Origin: DASVSE01 sp036399715
GTDB taxonomy: Bacteria > Bacteroidota > Rhodothermia > Rhodothermales > Rubricoccaceae
Assembly (NCBI GenBank): GCA_036399715.1
Contig: DASWMO010000082.1
Coordinates: forward strand, 1 to 14,676
DNA: 14,676 bases
Direction: 5' to 3'
Every line of letters begins with the position of its first letter. The first letter of the stretch is position 1. Positions 1 through 7,428 of the stretch are shown piece after piece. The position numbers and the translations under genes were made by a program. The notes beneath the pieces were generated by a model, which saw nothing but the letters and a program-made list of their open reading frames with translations, was not told the DNA's origin and made no database searches.

Positions 1-41
1 GTGTCCACGATCGCCGACACGCGGAGAGACGCTTCCGGCCG

Positions 42-74
42 TTGGACAGCCTCCGCGCCATGGCCTACCTTTTG
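42..74 (+). promoter_or_regulatory. candidate Bacteroidota-type promoter for the first gene
   Basis: TTG at 42-44 and TACCTTTT at 66-73 (seven of eight matches to the Bacteroidota -7 element TAnnTTTG, with a G one base later) are separated by 21 nt. The ATG of the following gene is at 107, leaving a leader of about 30 nt. The spacing is near that described for -33/-7 promoters in this phylum, but the match is short and no experiment supports it. The rest of 1-106 shows no convincing gene. Confidence 0.33.
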
Positions 75-106
75 CACGCGTCCGAGTCCGTCCCCCACAC
101 GCCCGC

Positions 107-481
107 ATGACCGCAGGATTCCCGCCCCGCCTCCTCCTCGCCGCGCTCGCGCTGTTCGCCGGCGCCGCAATGGCACAGACATACGCCGGCGACGAGGTCG
201 CGCGCGTCGAGGTTGTCCTCTTCGGGCAGGGCAGCACGTACCGCCGCGCGCAGGCCGCGCATGTCCTCCGGGACTTTTTCCGCCGCTACCCGCCCGAGCG
301 CGTCGCCCTGCCCGAGCGGGCGTCGAGTGACGAGGGCCGCACGGCCATCGGGCGGTACTGGACCGAGAACGGCGGGGCGCCGCTGACGGTCCGCGTGCTG
401 CACCGCGCGGCCGGCAGCGGCTGGGAGCTGGCCTCGATCCGCGTCGAGCGGCAGCCGCTCATACGCGGCGGCGAGCGCTAG
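107..481 (+). CDS. small exported DUF4783-like protein
   Basis: A 124-residue protein starting at ATG 107. Residues 1-23 form a classical signal peptide: an Arg, a Leu/Ala-rich core, and a cleavage site after AMA before Gln24. The mature part carries the pattern I associate with DUF4783, a small NTF2-like family common in Bacteroidota: VEVVLFGQGSTYRRAQA, then VLRDFFRRYPPERV, then a Gly-rich strand with RTAIGRYW and a final WELASIRVERQP. Its function is unknown and it probably acts in the periplasm. The helix of roughly 25 residues that family members normally have before the VEVVLFG strand appears to be missing. The frame is open upstream to the window edge, but the signal peptide directly after ATG 107 supports this start. 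The gene is 73 nt upstream of the histidine kinase on the same strand, so the two could be co-transcribed. Confidence 0.75.
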   Translation: MTAGFPPRLLLAALALFAGAAMAQTYAGDEVARVEVVLFGQGSTYRRAQAAHVLRDFFRRYPPERVALPERASSDEGRTAIGRYWTENGGAPLTVRVLHRAAGSGWELASIRVERQPLIRGGER

Positions 482-515
482 ACCCGGTAGCCGGGCAGAC
501 CCGGCCGCCCGCGGC

Positions 516-542
516 GGTCGGGCGCGATCTTGCCGCCCGACC
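516..542. promoter_or_regulatory. 9-bp perfect inverted repeat just upstream of the histidine kinase
   Basis: GGTCGGGCG at 516-524 is the exact reverse complement of CGCCCGACC at 534-542, with a 9-nt loop, CGATCTTGC. The right arm ends 12 nt before the GTG start at 555. A smaller hairpin, CCCGG-TAG-CCGGG, lies at 483-495 directly after the stop codon of the upstream gene. The larger repeat could be an RNA hairpin between two cistrons or a dyad operator. It has no downstream T-run, so a simple intrinsic terminator is not well supported. Confidence 0.45.
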
Positions 543-554
543 CACCCGCCGCCC

Positions 555-3500
555 GTGTCCCGCTCCGTCGCCGTTCTCGTCTGGGGCGCCCTCGTGCTCG
601 CCGCGCTCCTCGGGGCGTCGGTGGCCGCCGAGGCGTGGCGCGTGCGGCAGGCGGATGCCCCGGGGCAGGCCGCGCGCGCACAGGCGCGTGCCGTCGACGG
701 CGTGCAGGACGCCCTCGCGGACGTGTTCCGCGAGATGGACCGCCATGCGCAGCGGGCTGCGGAGAGTCCGGCCGTCCGCCGCGCCCTCGTCCGGAGCGAC
801 ACCCTCACGCGCGGCGACACCCTCGCCGACGGCGCCGCGCTCGCTGCCCTCGCCGCGCTCGACGTGCCCGCCTCGACGTCCGTCGACGTCGTCTCGCGCG
901 AGGGCGCGCTCGTCGCGTGGGCCGGAATCGCGTTTCCGCGGTCGCCCGGCCCGCCGCCCGACACCGTCCGGTCGCAGGCCGTCCGCGACGACGCCGGCCG
1001 GCGCGCGCTCGCGCTGTGGGCGCCGGTCCGCGACGATGCCGGGCGCGTCGTCGGGGCCGTCCGCGTGGTCCGGCTGGCGCAGGCCGCCGTGCCCGTCCGC
1101 AACCGTTACCTGCAGGACTACGACATCGCCGACGAATGGCGGCCGCGCGTCGCCGTCCCGTTCTCGGCCACGTTCGGCGCCGCGCGCGGTCCCGGCGAGG
1201 CGCTGCGCGGTCCCGATGGGGCCGTCGTCGGGCGCGTCGTGGTCGAGCCGCCGAGCGCGCGCGCCCTCGCGGCGATTGCCCGGCGCAGCCCGCGCGCGTG
1301 GGCGACGTTCTGGGCGACGGCCCTGCTGCTGTGGGGCGTCGGCGGGCTCGTCGCGCTGACGCTGGCGCACGTCCGTGCGGCCGAGGCCGACAACACGCGC
1401 GGCCGGTGGGTCCGCGCCGGGGCCGCGCTGGCGGTCACGCTCGGCGCCCTCGCGGCGGTCCGCTACAGCCTGCTCGCGCTCGACGTGCGCGTGCGGTGGC
1501 TGGACCGCGCGCAGCGCACGGCGGCCCTCTTCGACCCGGCCGTGCTGGCACTCGACGCCGGCGACGGCCTCTTCCGCTCGCCCGGTGACCTCGCGCTGAC
1601 GGCTGCCGTCGTCCTCGCCGGGTCGGGTGCGATCCTCGCGTTCGCGCTCCGCTACGCCGCCGCTGCGGCTGCGAGCGGGACGCGGTCCGCCGTGCGCCGC
1701 GTGGTCGGGCTCCTCGTCGTCGCCGGGGTTGCGCCGGCCGCAGCCCTCGCCGCATCGGCCCTCGCCCGGCAGGCCGTCCTCGACGCGACGATCGGCTATG
1801 CGGACCAGACCGGGCCGGTCCTCGACGGCCTGCTCGTCGTCGTGCTGGGCTCGCTCGCTGCGCTCCTCGCGGCCGCCATCGGGCTCATCGCGGCGTGCAT
1901 CGTCGCCGCGTGGGCCGGTCTGGACCGGCCCGGTCCGCGCGGCTGGGCCCCGCCGACGGCCGTCGGCGTCGCTGCAACGGCCGCGGCGGCCCTCGCGCTC
2001 GCCGCGCGCGGCCTGCCCGTCCCGGCGGGGCCCGTCGTCGCGGTCGCGCTCCTCGGCGGCGCCCTCGCGGCGACGCTCGCCGGGCGCCCCGAGCGCTGGG
2101 TGTGGCCGCTGACGTTCCGCGGCGCGCTCGTCGGCGCGCTTGTGCTCACGCCCGTCCTCTACGGCATGATGCGGCCCGCCCTCGGCGAGCGGACCGACGC
2201 CCAGCTCGCCGACGCCGCGCAGGCCTTCGCCGACGGGCGCGACAGCCGGGTCGCCTTCGCCGTGGACCAGGTGCTCGCCGAGGCGCGCGCCGACGACGCC
2301 CTCCGGCCGGCCCTCCTCGCCGCCGTCGCCGCGGCCGACTCGGTCCGACGCGTCGGCCCGGGGCCCGCAGACTCGTCGCGCGTCGTGCTCAACGACCTCA
2401 CCGCGGGCCTGCTCACGAGCTCGCTGCTCGGCTCCCTCGCCGACGTGGCCGTCGAGGTGCGCCTCGTCAGCCCCGCCGGCGACACGCTCGGCTCCCACGT
2501 CGAGGGTTCGCCCGGCGCCGCCGCGTCGCCGCGCGGCCGGGCCGATCCGCTGGGCTACGACGCGATGCGCGCGACCTTCGCCGGGCGCACGGGCGAGAGC
2601 TTTATCCGCCGCTCCGAACCCGTCGCCGGCCGCCGCGGGCTCTCGCGCACGGCCGCCATCGGGCCGCTGCTCGGGCCCGACGGCGAGCCCGTCGCGTGGG
2701 TCTACCTCCGGACCACGCCTCGGCCGGCCCGCTTCGCGACCGAGACGCCGTTCCCGCGCGTGCTCGCGCCCGCCGGCCTGTTCGGCCTCGACGACGAGTC
2801 GCTGGCGTACGCCGAGTACGACGACGGCGTGCTCGTCCGCTCGCGCGGCGACGCCGCGCTCCGGCTAGACTCGACGGTTTACGCACGCCTGAGCGGGTCG
2901 AGCCGGTCGCTCGTCCGGACCGAGCGCCCGGCCGGCGGCCGGCGGCGCGTCTTCTACGTCGGCATCGGGGCCGACGCCGAAGACGTCGTGGCGGTCCGCG
3001 GGCCGGCCAACGACCGCCTCGACGTGCTGTTCGTCCTGCTGCGGCTGTGCCTGTCGGCGCTCGCCGCCGGCGCGCTCGTCTACGCACTCGGCCTGGGCGT
3101 GCGGCGGCGCATCGGCCTCATTCCCGCCCCACGGACGCGCTTCCGCGACAAGGTCTTGAACCGGTTTCTGGCCGTCGGGCTGGCATGCGTGGCCGTGACG
3201 GGCTTTATCGGGCAGCGGGTGATCGAAGAGCAGAACCGCCAGGCCGTCCGCGACGGTCTGCGGCAGCGCCTCGGCCGAGCCGAAGCCGCCTTCAACGCCG
3301 ACGCCGGAGGCTCCGCCGGTAGCCCTGGCGCACCCGCCGGGCCGTCCGCGGCGCGCCTCGACGCCGTCGCGCAGGCGCTCGGCCAGGACGTTCACCTCTA
3401 CCGCGGCGCGACGCTCGAGGCGTCGAGCCGCCGGCAGCTCGTCCGGCAGCGCCTCATCGAGCCGCGCCTGCCCGCCGCCGTCTACGCCGCCCTCTTTCTC

Positions 3501-4619
3501 GACGGCGAGCCGTACGCCTTCTCTGAGGACCGAATCGGGACGTTCCGCTACACGACGGGCTACAAGGCCCTCCCCGACGCCGCGGGCCGCCCCGCGGGCG
3601 CGCTCGCCGTGCCGACCCTCTCGGAGCAGGCGACGATCGAGGTCGGGCAGGCGCGCATGGTCGCGTACCTCTTCGGCGGACTGCTGCTGCTGCTCGTCGC
3701 CATCGTCGTCCTCGCAATCCTCCTCGCGGGTCAGCTCACGCGGCCGTTCGGGCGCCTCCGCGAAGGTCTCCAGAACGTCGGCGCGGGCGGGACCGAGGCG
3801 CCGATCCCGGTCGAGACGCAGGACGAGGTCGGCGAGCTCGTCGAGTCGTTCAACGCGATGCAGTCGCAGCTCGCCGAGTCGCGCCGGCGGCTGGCGGCAC
3901 AGGAGCGCGAACTGGCGTGGTCGGAGATGGCGCGGCAGGTCGCGCACGAGATCAAGAACCCGCTCATGCCGATGAAGCTGTCGGTTCAGCACCTCCAGCG
4001 CGTCTTCCGGCCCGCACCCGAGGAGGCGCCGCCCGAGGAGGTCCGCTTCGCCGCCCAGTTCGGCCGCACGACGGACATGTTGATCGACCAGATCGAGACG
4101 CTCAACCGCATCGCGTCGGACTTCTCGGCCTTCGCGCGGATGCCCGCACAGCGTCCCGAGCGCCTCGACGTGACCGAGGTCGCCGAAGAGGCTGCGGCCC
4201 TCTTCGAAGGCCCGCTCGCCGACGCCGGCCGCGCCCGCCTCACGGTCGACCTCGCGGACGAGCCGCTCTGGGTCTCGGCCGACCGCGACGAGCTGCGGCG
4301 CGTGTTCGTGAACCTGCTCACGAACGCCCTCCAGGCGATGCCCGACCGCGACCGGCCCGGCATCATCACGCTCCGCACGCGGGCGGACGCGGGGCAGGCC
4401 GTCGCCGAAGTCGCGGACGACGGCGCAGGCATCGCCGAGGACGTTCAGCCGCGCGTGTTCCAGCCCAGCTTCTCGACCAAGTCCAGCGGCATGGGCCTGG
4501 GGCTCGCCATCTCGAAGCGCGCCGTCGAGGCCGCCGGCGGCTCTATCGCCTTCGAGACGGCGGACGGGGAGGGGACGACGTTTACGGTCCGCCTGCCGCT
4601 TGCCGGAGACGAGGCGTAG
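555..4619 (+). CDS. giant polytopic NtrY-like sensor histidine kinase
   Basis: A 1354-residue inner-membrane kinase starting at GTG 555. A first membrane helix (about 4-26) is followed by an extracytoplasmic domain of about 220 residues that looks Cache-like. A cluster of seven to eight helices (about 250-540) comes next, then a second external domain (541-818), helices at about 822-849 and 869-889, a third sensor region (890-1034) and a last helix (1035-1060). HAMP spans about 1058-1110 (QLTRPFGRL, ETQDEVGELVESFNAM). The catalytic core is complete: H-box VAHEIKNPL with His1131, N-box NLLTNALQ with Asn1253 and Asn1257, G1 DDGAGIAE at 1288-1295, F-box around Phe1306 and G2 GMGLG at 1312-1316. 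The H-box and N-box resemble NtrY. It should autophosphorylate His1131 and pass phosphate to a response regulator, but none is encoded here, so it is an orphan within the window. Its length is about twice that of a usual NtrY. The signal sensed is unknown. Confidence 0.92.
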   Translation: MSRSVAVLVWGALVLAALLGASVAAEAWRVRQADAPGQAARAQARAVDGVQDALADVFREMDRHAQRAAESPAVRRALVRSDTLTRGDTLADGAALAALAALDVPASTSVDVVSREGALVAWAGIAFPRSPGPPPDTVRSQAVRDDAGRRALALWAPVRDDAGRVVGAVRVVRLAQAAVPVRNRYLQDYDIADEWRPRVAVPFSATFGAARGPGEALRGPDGAVVGRVVVEPPSARALAAIARRSPRAWATFWATALLLWGVGGLVALTLAHVRAAEADNTRGRWVRAGAALAVTLGALAAVRYSLLALDVRVRWLDRAQRTAALFDPAVLALDAGDGLFRSPGDLALTAAVVLAGSGAILAFALRYAAAAAASGTRSAVRRVVGLLVVAGVAPAAALAASALARQAVLDATIGYADQTGPVLDGLLVVVLGSLAALLAAAIGLIAACIVAAWAGLDRPGPRGWAPPTAVGVAATAAAALALAARGLPVPAGPVVAVALLGGALAATLAGRPERWVWPLTFRGALVGALVLTPVLYGMMRPALGERTDAQLADAAQAFADGRDSRVAFAVDQVLAEARADDALRPALLAAVAAADSVRRVGPGPADSSRVVLNDLTAGLLTSSLLGSLADVAVEVRLVSPAGDTLGSHVEGSPGAAASPRGRADPLGYDAMRATFAGRTGESFIRRSEPVAGRRGLSRTAAIGPLLGPDGEPVAWVYLRTTPRPARFATETPFPRVLAPAGLFGLDDESLAYAEYDDGVLVRSRGDAALRLDSTVYARLSGSSRSLVRTERPAGGRRRVFYVGIGADAEDVVAVRGPANDRLDVLFVLLRLCLSALAAGALVYALGLGVRRRIGLIPAPRTRFRDKVLNRFLAVGLACVAVTGFIGQRVIEEQNRQAVRDGLRQRLGRAEAAFNADAGGSAGSPGAPAGPSAARLDAVAQALGQDVHLYRGATLEASSRRQLVRQRLIEPRLPAAVYAALFLDGEPYAFSEDRIGTFRYTTGYKALPDAAGRPAGALAVPTLSEQATIEVGQARMVAYLFGGLLLLLVAIVVLAILLAGQLTRPFGRLREGLQNVGAGGTEAPIPVETQDEVGELVESFNAMQSQLAESRRRLAAQERELAWSEMARQVAHEIKNPLMPMKLSVQHLQRVFRPAPEEAPPEEVRFAAQFGRTTDMLIDQIETLNRIASDFSAFARMPAQRPERLDVTEVAEEAAALFEGPLADAGRARLTVDLADEPLWVSADRDELRRVFVNLLTNALQAMPDRDRPGIITLRTRADAGQAVAEVADDGAGIAEDVQPRVFQPSFSTKSSGMGLGLAISKRAVEAAGGSIAFETADGEGTTFTVRLPLAGDEA

Positions 4620-4645
4620 CCGCCCCGCCGCCCGGCGAGCGTGCG

Positions 4646-5278
4646 TCACACCGGGTCCGCGCCGCCCTGCGCGAGGCCGCCGGCGTAGCGCTGCATGTGG
4701 CCCTCGATGAACCACAGCCCGCGGTCGGCGATGTTGGTGATCTCGTCGTAGAGGTTGACCGTCGCGGGGTCGCCGATCTCGTCGGCCTTCTCGTCGGCCT
4801 CGCGGATGTGGCGGGCGTACTCGGCCCAGCGGTCGGCGAGCGTCGCGAGGAACGACGGGTCGGCGTCGTCGGGGCCGGGCCACGGCGAGAGGCCCGAGCC
4901 GGCAGCGGCCATCCGGACCGTCCCGTGGGCATACCCGCCCAGCAGCACGATGCGCTCGGCGACGAGGTCGAGCGGCTCTTCGAGCTTCTCGGCGAGCTCG
5001 TCGTAGAGCAGGTGCAGCTGGTAGAAGTCGCGGCCCTTGACGTTCCAGTGGGCCTGCTTCGTCTGCGAGTACAGGTCCGACGTGTTGGCGAGCGTCTGGT
5101 TGAGGAGCGCCACGAGCTGCTGGCGCTGGGCCTCGGCGAGGTCGATCCGCGTCTTGTAGGGGAGCTCGTTGCCCTCGGGCGAGGCGTCCGAGAGGACGGT
5201 CTCGCGGGCCGTCTCGGGCGCGTCGGTCGTCGGTGCGCCCGCCTTGGTGGCGGTCTTTTTCGAGGAGGTCTTGGCCAT
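4646..5278 (-). CDS. dps: Dps family ferritin (DNA protection during starvation)
   Basis: A 210-residue Dps protein. Such proteins form a cytoplasmic dodecamer that oxidises and stores iron using H2O2, and many bind DNA. The inter-subunit ferroxidase ligands are all present with E. coli spacing: His77 (in KQAHWNVKG), His89, Asp93, Asp104 and Glu108, matching E. coli His51, His63, Asp67, Asp78 and Glu82. Residues 1-40 form an added N-terminal tail. Its first part is Lys/Thr/Ala-rich (MAKTSSKKTATKAG), as in Dps proteins that bind DNA through the tail, and an acidic stretch follows. A Gly/Pro-rich loop lies near residues 126-140. ATG 5278 is chosen because the Lys-rich tail begins there. The gene converges on the histidine kinase with a 26-nt gap and diverges from the T9SS-secreted protein gene. 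Oxidative-stress or stationary-phase control is expected from the family and was not seen directly. Confidence 0.95.
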   Translation of the reverse strand: MAKTSSKKTATKAGAPTTDAPETARETVLSDASPEGNELPYKTRIDLAEAQRQQLVALLNQTLANTSDLYSQTKQAHWNVKGRDFYQLHLLYDELAEKLEEPLDLVAERIVLLGGYAHGTVRMAAAGSGLSPWPGPDDADPSFLATLADRWAEYARHIREADEKADEIGDPATVNLYDEITNIADRGLWFIEGHMQRYAGGLAQGGADPV

Positions 5279-5361
5279 CGGAGGGGGTGGGAGAGAGGAA
5301 GGGCTCCAACCGGCGTCCTCCGGACCTGATCCGGCGCCGCGTGTTTTCCGGAAGCAGGAGG

Positions 5362-5400
5362 ATTGTAGACGAGTTGACGAGTAAAAGCCCTATCCTTCGG
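5362..5400. promoter_or_regulatory. candidate divergent promoter region between dps and the secreted repeat protein
   Basis: The 142-bp gap 5279-5420 contains the most AT-rich patch of this part of the window, about 5341-5395. On the plus strand TATCCTTCGG (5391-5400) lies about 21 nt before ATG 5421 and resembles similar strings upstream of mdh and of the 12069 gene. On the minus strand TACAAT (5367-5362) lies about 84 nt upstream of the dps start. A TTGACG at 5374-5379 is present, but its 11-nt spacing to TATCCT is too short for a standard promoter. The assignment is tentative. Confidence 0.3.
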
Positions 5401-5420
5401 TCCGCCCACCCTGCACCGCG

Positions 5421-7406
5421 ATGCGCCTTGCTCCGCTGTTCGCCCTGATCGTGTTCACCTCGGCCGTTCACGCGCAGCAGTGCGTGCCGGACCCGACGCC
5501 GCCCGAGTCCTACTACCCGCTCGGCGTCGGCGACGAGTGGATCTACCGCATCGAAAGCGACCCGGCGATGGGCTTCGTCCAGCGCCGGGTGTTGCGCGAG
5601 GAGACGGTCGGCGGGCAGACGTACGCCGTGGACCAGACCTGCCGCGTTCCGGCCGCGGGCGGGGCCGCGACGTGCGAGCCCGAGCGGCGTGTGCGCTTTG
5701 ACGGCGCGTCGTCTATCCTCGCGCGTCAGCCGGATGGCAGCGAGCAGGCCGTGCTCACCCGGCTCGCTGCCGGTCTCACACGCGGCCCGTTGTATCCCGA
5801 GGCGTGCATGGTGGATCTCGGGACGCAGGTCCGCATCGGCATCACCGACTACTCGGTTCCGCAAATCAAGGCCGAGTACGCCATCGACTTTGGCCCGCCC
5901 GCGCTCGCGGCCGGCCTCGGCGAGACCTTCTTCCAGCGGGTCGAGTCCAACTCCTATGTGTTCGGCCGCCTCGCATACGCCCGCGTCGGCGGTGTGCAGT
6001 ACGGCATTCGCCCGGCCGTGCCCGGCCCGGATCCGACGCCGGCCGAGGCCTACGCCCCGCTCGCCGTCGGCAACCAGTGGGAGTACCGCCTCTACAGCCA
6101 GGGTGGACCAACAACCGGGTACCGCCGCGAAACGGTTGTGCGCGACACGCTTATCGGCGGCAACACGTGGTTTGTGCGTCGCGACCAGACGTTCTCGACT
6201 GCCCACCAGCGGACGTCCGACGCCCGCCGCCTCGTCCGCTTCGACGCCGCAGCGGCCAACCTCTTCGAGCGGACCGCCTCAGGGATCGTCTTGCAGCGCT
6301 ATCCCTGCCGCCTCGACATCGACCTGACCGGCGACGGTTTCCCGTCGTGCTCCATCGGGATCACGTACAGCAAGCGCCCCGACACCGTCCTCGGCGTCTC
6401 CACGACCCGGCTCTCGTTCGGCTACGACTTTGGCACGACGCAACTCGCCGCCAGCCTCGGCCTTGTGCTGACGGTCGACGAGGGCACGTGGACCGAGCTC
6501 GTCTATGCCCGAATGGCCACGCAGACCGTCGGCGCGCCCGTCGACGCCCTGCCATTCGCGCCCGACCCGACGCCGCCGGCCGACTACTATCCGCTCGAAG
6601 TCGGCAACGAGTGGATCTATCGCTACACCGAGCAGAGCGTCAACGGGACGGGCGACGCCTACGTGCGCCGGCGCATGCTCCGCGAGGAGGCCGTCGGCGG
6701 GCAGACGTACGCCGTCGATCAGGAGTGCGTCTACGACAACCTCGCCGCGGCGACAACGTGGACGTGCGAGCCCGAGCGCCTCGTCCGCTTCGACCCGGCC
6801 ACGACGAACGTCGTTATTGGGGGCGTCGGGGGAACCGAGTCCGTGTTTATATGCGAGCTCGGGGCCGATTTCGGGGCCGTTCGGGCGTGCGCGCCGAGCG
6901 GGGGAGGAGCCGGGCGGTGGGTCGACCTCGGACTGGGGCCGGTCCTCATCGGGGGCCAGGCGGTGCCCGTCGCCCGCGTGAAGCAGGAGACGTCGCTCGC
7001 CAACGTCCCGCCGCCCGTCTACATCGCGGGCATCGGCCGGGGCCCGATGCCCGCAGGTCCGTTCCGGACGAGCAGCTTCGAGTTCGCGCGCGTCCGCGGG
7101 GTCGAGTATGGCGTGCGACCCGTCGCCGGCGAGTCCGGGGCGCCCGTCGCCGCCGCGTTCGCCCTCGCCGCCTCGCCCAACCCGACGGCCGGGCCGCTCG
7201 CGCTCGCGTTCACGCTGCCCGAAGCGCAGACGGTCACGGCCGAGGCCTTCGACGCGCTCGGCCGCCGCGTCTGGCAGACGACCGCCGCGCTCGGCGCAGG
7301 CGCGCAGACGCTCACCGTCGACGCCTCGGCGTGGGCCCCCGGCGTCTACGTCGTCCGCGCGATTGCCGGGCAGGCCTCGGCGACGGCCCGCGTCGTGCGC
7401 CAGTAG
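5421..7406 (+). CDS. T9SS-secreted protein with three internal repeats
   Basis: A 661-residue exported protein starting at ATG 5421. Residues 1-18 are a signal peptide ending HA before Gln19. Three homologous modules of about 180 residues begin at residues 23, 203 and 381. Each opens with PDPTP, then a Tyr-rich stretch such as YYPLGVGDEWIYR, YAPLAVGNQWEYR or YYPLEVGNEWIYR. Modules 1 and 3 share GQTYAVDQ, CEPER and VRFD, and both end in a YGxRP motif (YGIRP or YGVRP). Residues 578-661 are a type A T9SS sorting domain: SPNPTAGPLALAF, FDALGRRVW, and W-PGVYVVRA near the end. The family route is Sec export, outer-membrane crossing by the type IX system, removal of the C-terminal domain, and release or surface anchoring. 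Modules 1 and 3 carry several Cys residues that could form disulfides. No enzymatic motif was recognised, so the role is unknown; surface binding is only a guess. No secretion machinery is encoded nearby. Confidence 0.85.
   Translation: MRLAPLFALIVFTSAVHAQQCVPDPTPPESYYPLGVGDEWIYRIESDPAMGFVQRRVLREETVGGQTYAVDQTCRVPAAGGAATCEPERRVRFDGASSILARQPDGSEQAVLTRLAAGLTRGPLYPEACMVDLGTQVRIGITDYSVPQIKAEYAIDFGPPALAAGLGETFFQRVESNSYVFGRLAYARVGGVQYGIRPAVPGPDPTPAEAYAPLAVGNQWEYRLYSQGGPTTGYRRETVVRDTLIGGNTWFVRRDQTFSTAHQRTSDARRLVRFDAAAANLFERTASGIVLQRYPCRLDIDLTGDGFPSCSIGITYSKRPDTVLGVSTTRLSFGYDFGTTQLAASLGLVLTVDEGTWTELVYARMATQTVGAPVDALPFAPDPTPPADYYPLEVGNEWIYRYTEQSVNGTGDAYVRRRMLREEAVGGQTYAVDQECVYDNLAAATTWTCEPERLVRFDPATTNVVIGGVGGTESVFICELGADFGAVRACAPSGGGAGRWVDLGLGPVLIGGQAVPVARVKQETSLANVPPPVYIAGIGRGPMPAGPFRTSSFEFARVRGVEYGVRPVAGESGAPVAAAFALAASPNPTAGPLALAFTLPEAQTVTAEAFDALGRRVWQTTAALGAGAQTLTVDASAWAPGVYVVRAIAGQASATARVVRQ
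5607..5629 (+). repeat. 23-bp exact direct repeat, copy 1 (module 1)
   Basis: The 23 bases at 5607-5629 recur unchanged at 6693-6715. They encode VGGQTYAV in modules 1 and 3 of the secreted protein. Flanking codons also match in blocks (GCGAGGAG just upstream), which points to module duplication within the gene. The middle module is more diverged at this place. Confidence 0.8.
6693..6715 (+). repeat. 23-bp exact direct repeat, copy 2 (module 3)
   Basis: This is an exact copy of 5607-5629, 1086 bp downstream. That distance is two module lengths, so the matching copies are the first and third modules rather than neighbours. This fits either preservation of these two or recombination between them. 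Confidence 0.8.
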
Positions 7407-7428
7407 GAGAGACACCGCCCCGGTCGCC

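Noticed and set aside
1..330. plus-strand frame from GTG 1
   Set aside because: The translation is Arg/Pro-rich and runs out of frame through the signal peptide and DUF4783-like core of the real gene at 107.
459..2498. 679-codon minus-strand frame opposite the kinase 5' half
   Set aside because: Its composition is that of an antisense shadow (Arg, Gly, Asp, Glu runs), with no recognised motif, and it lies wholly against a clear gene.
2865..6206. 1113-codon open frame on the minus strand spanning the kinase, dps and secreted-protein genes
   Set aside because: It overlaps three well-supported genes and its translation is low-complexity and Arg/Gly/Asp-rich with no domain. Stops are rare in this GC-rich DNA, so such antisense frames are expected.
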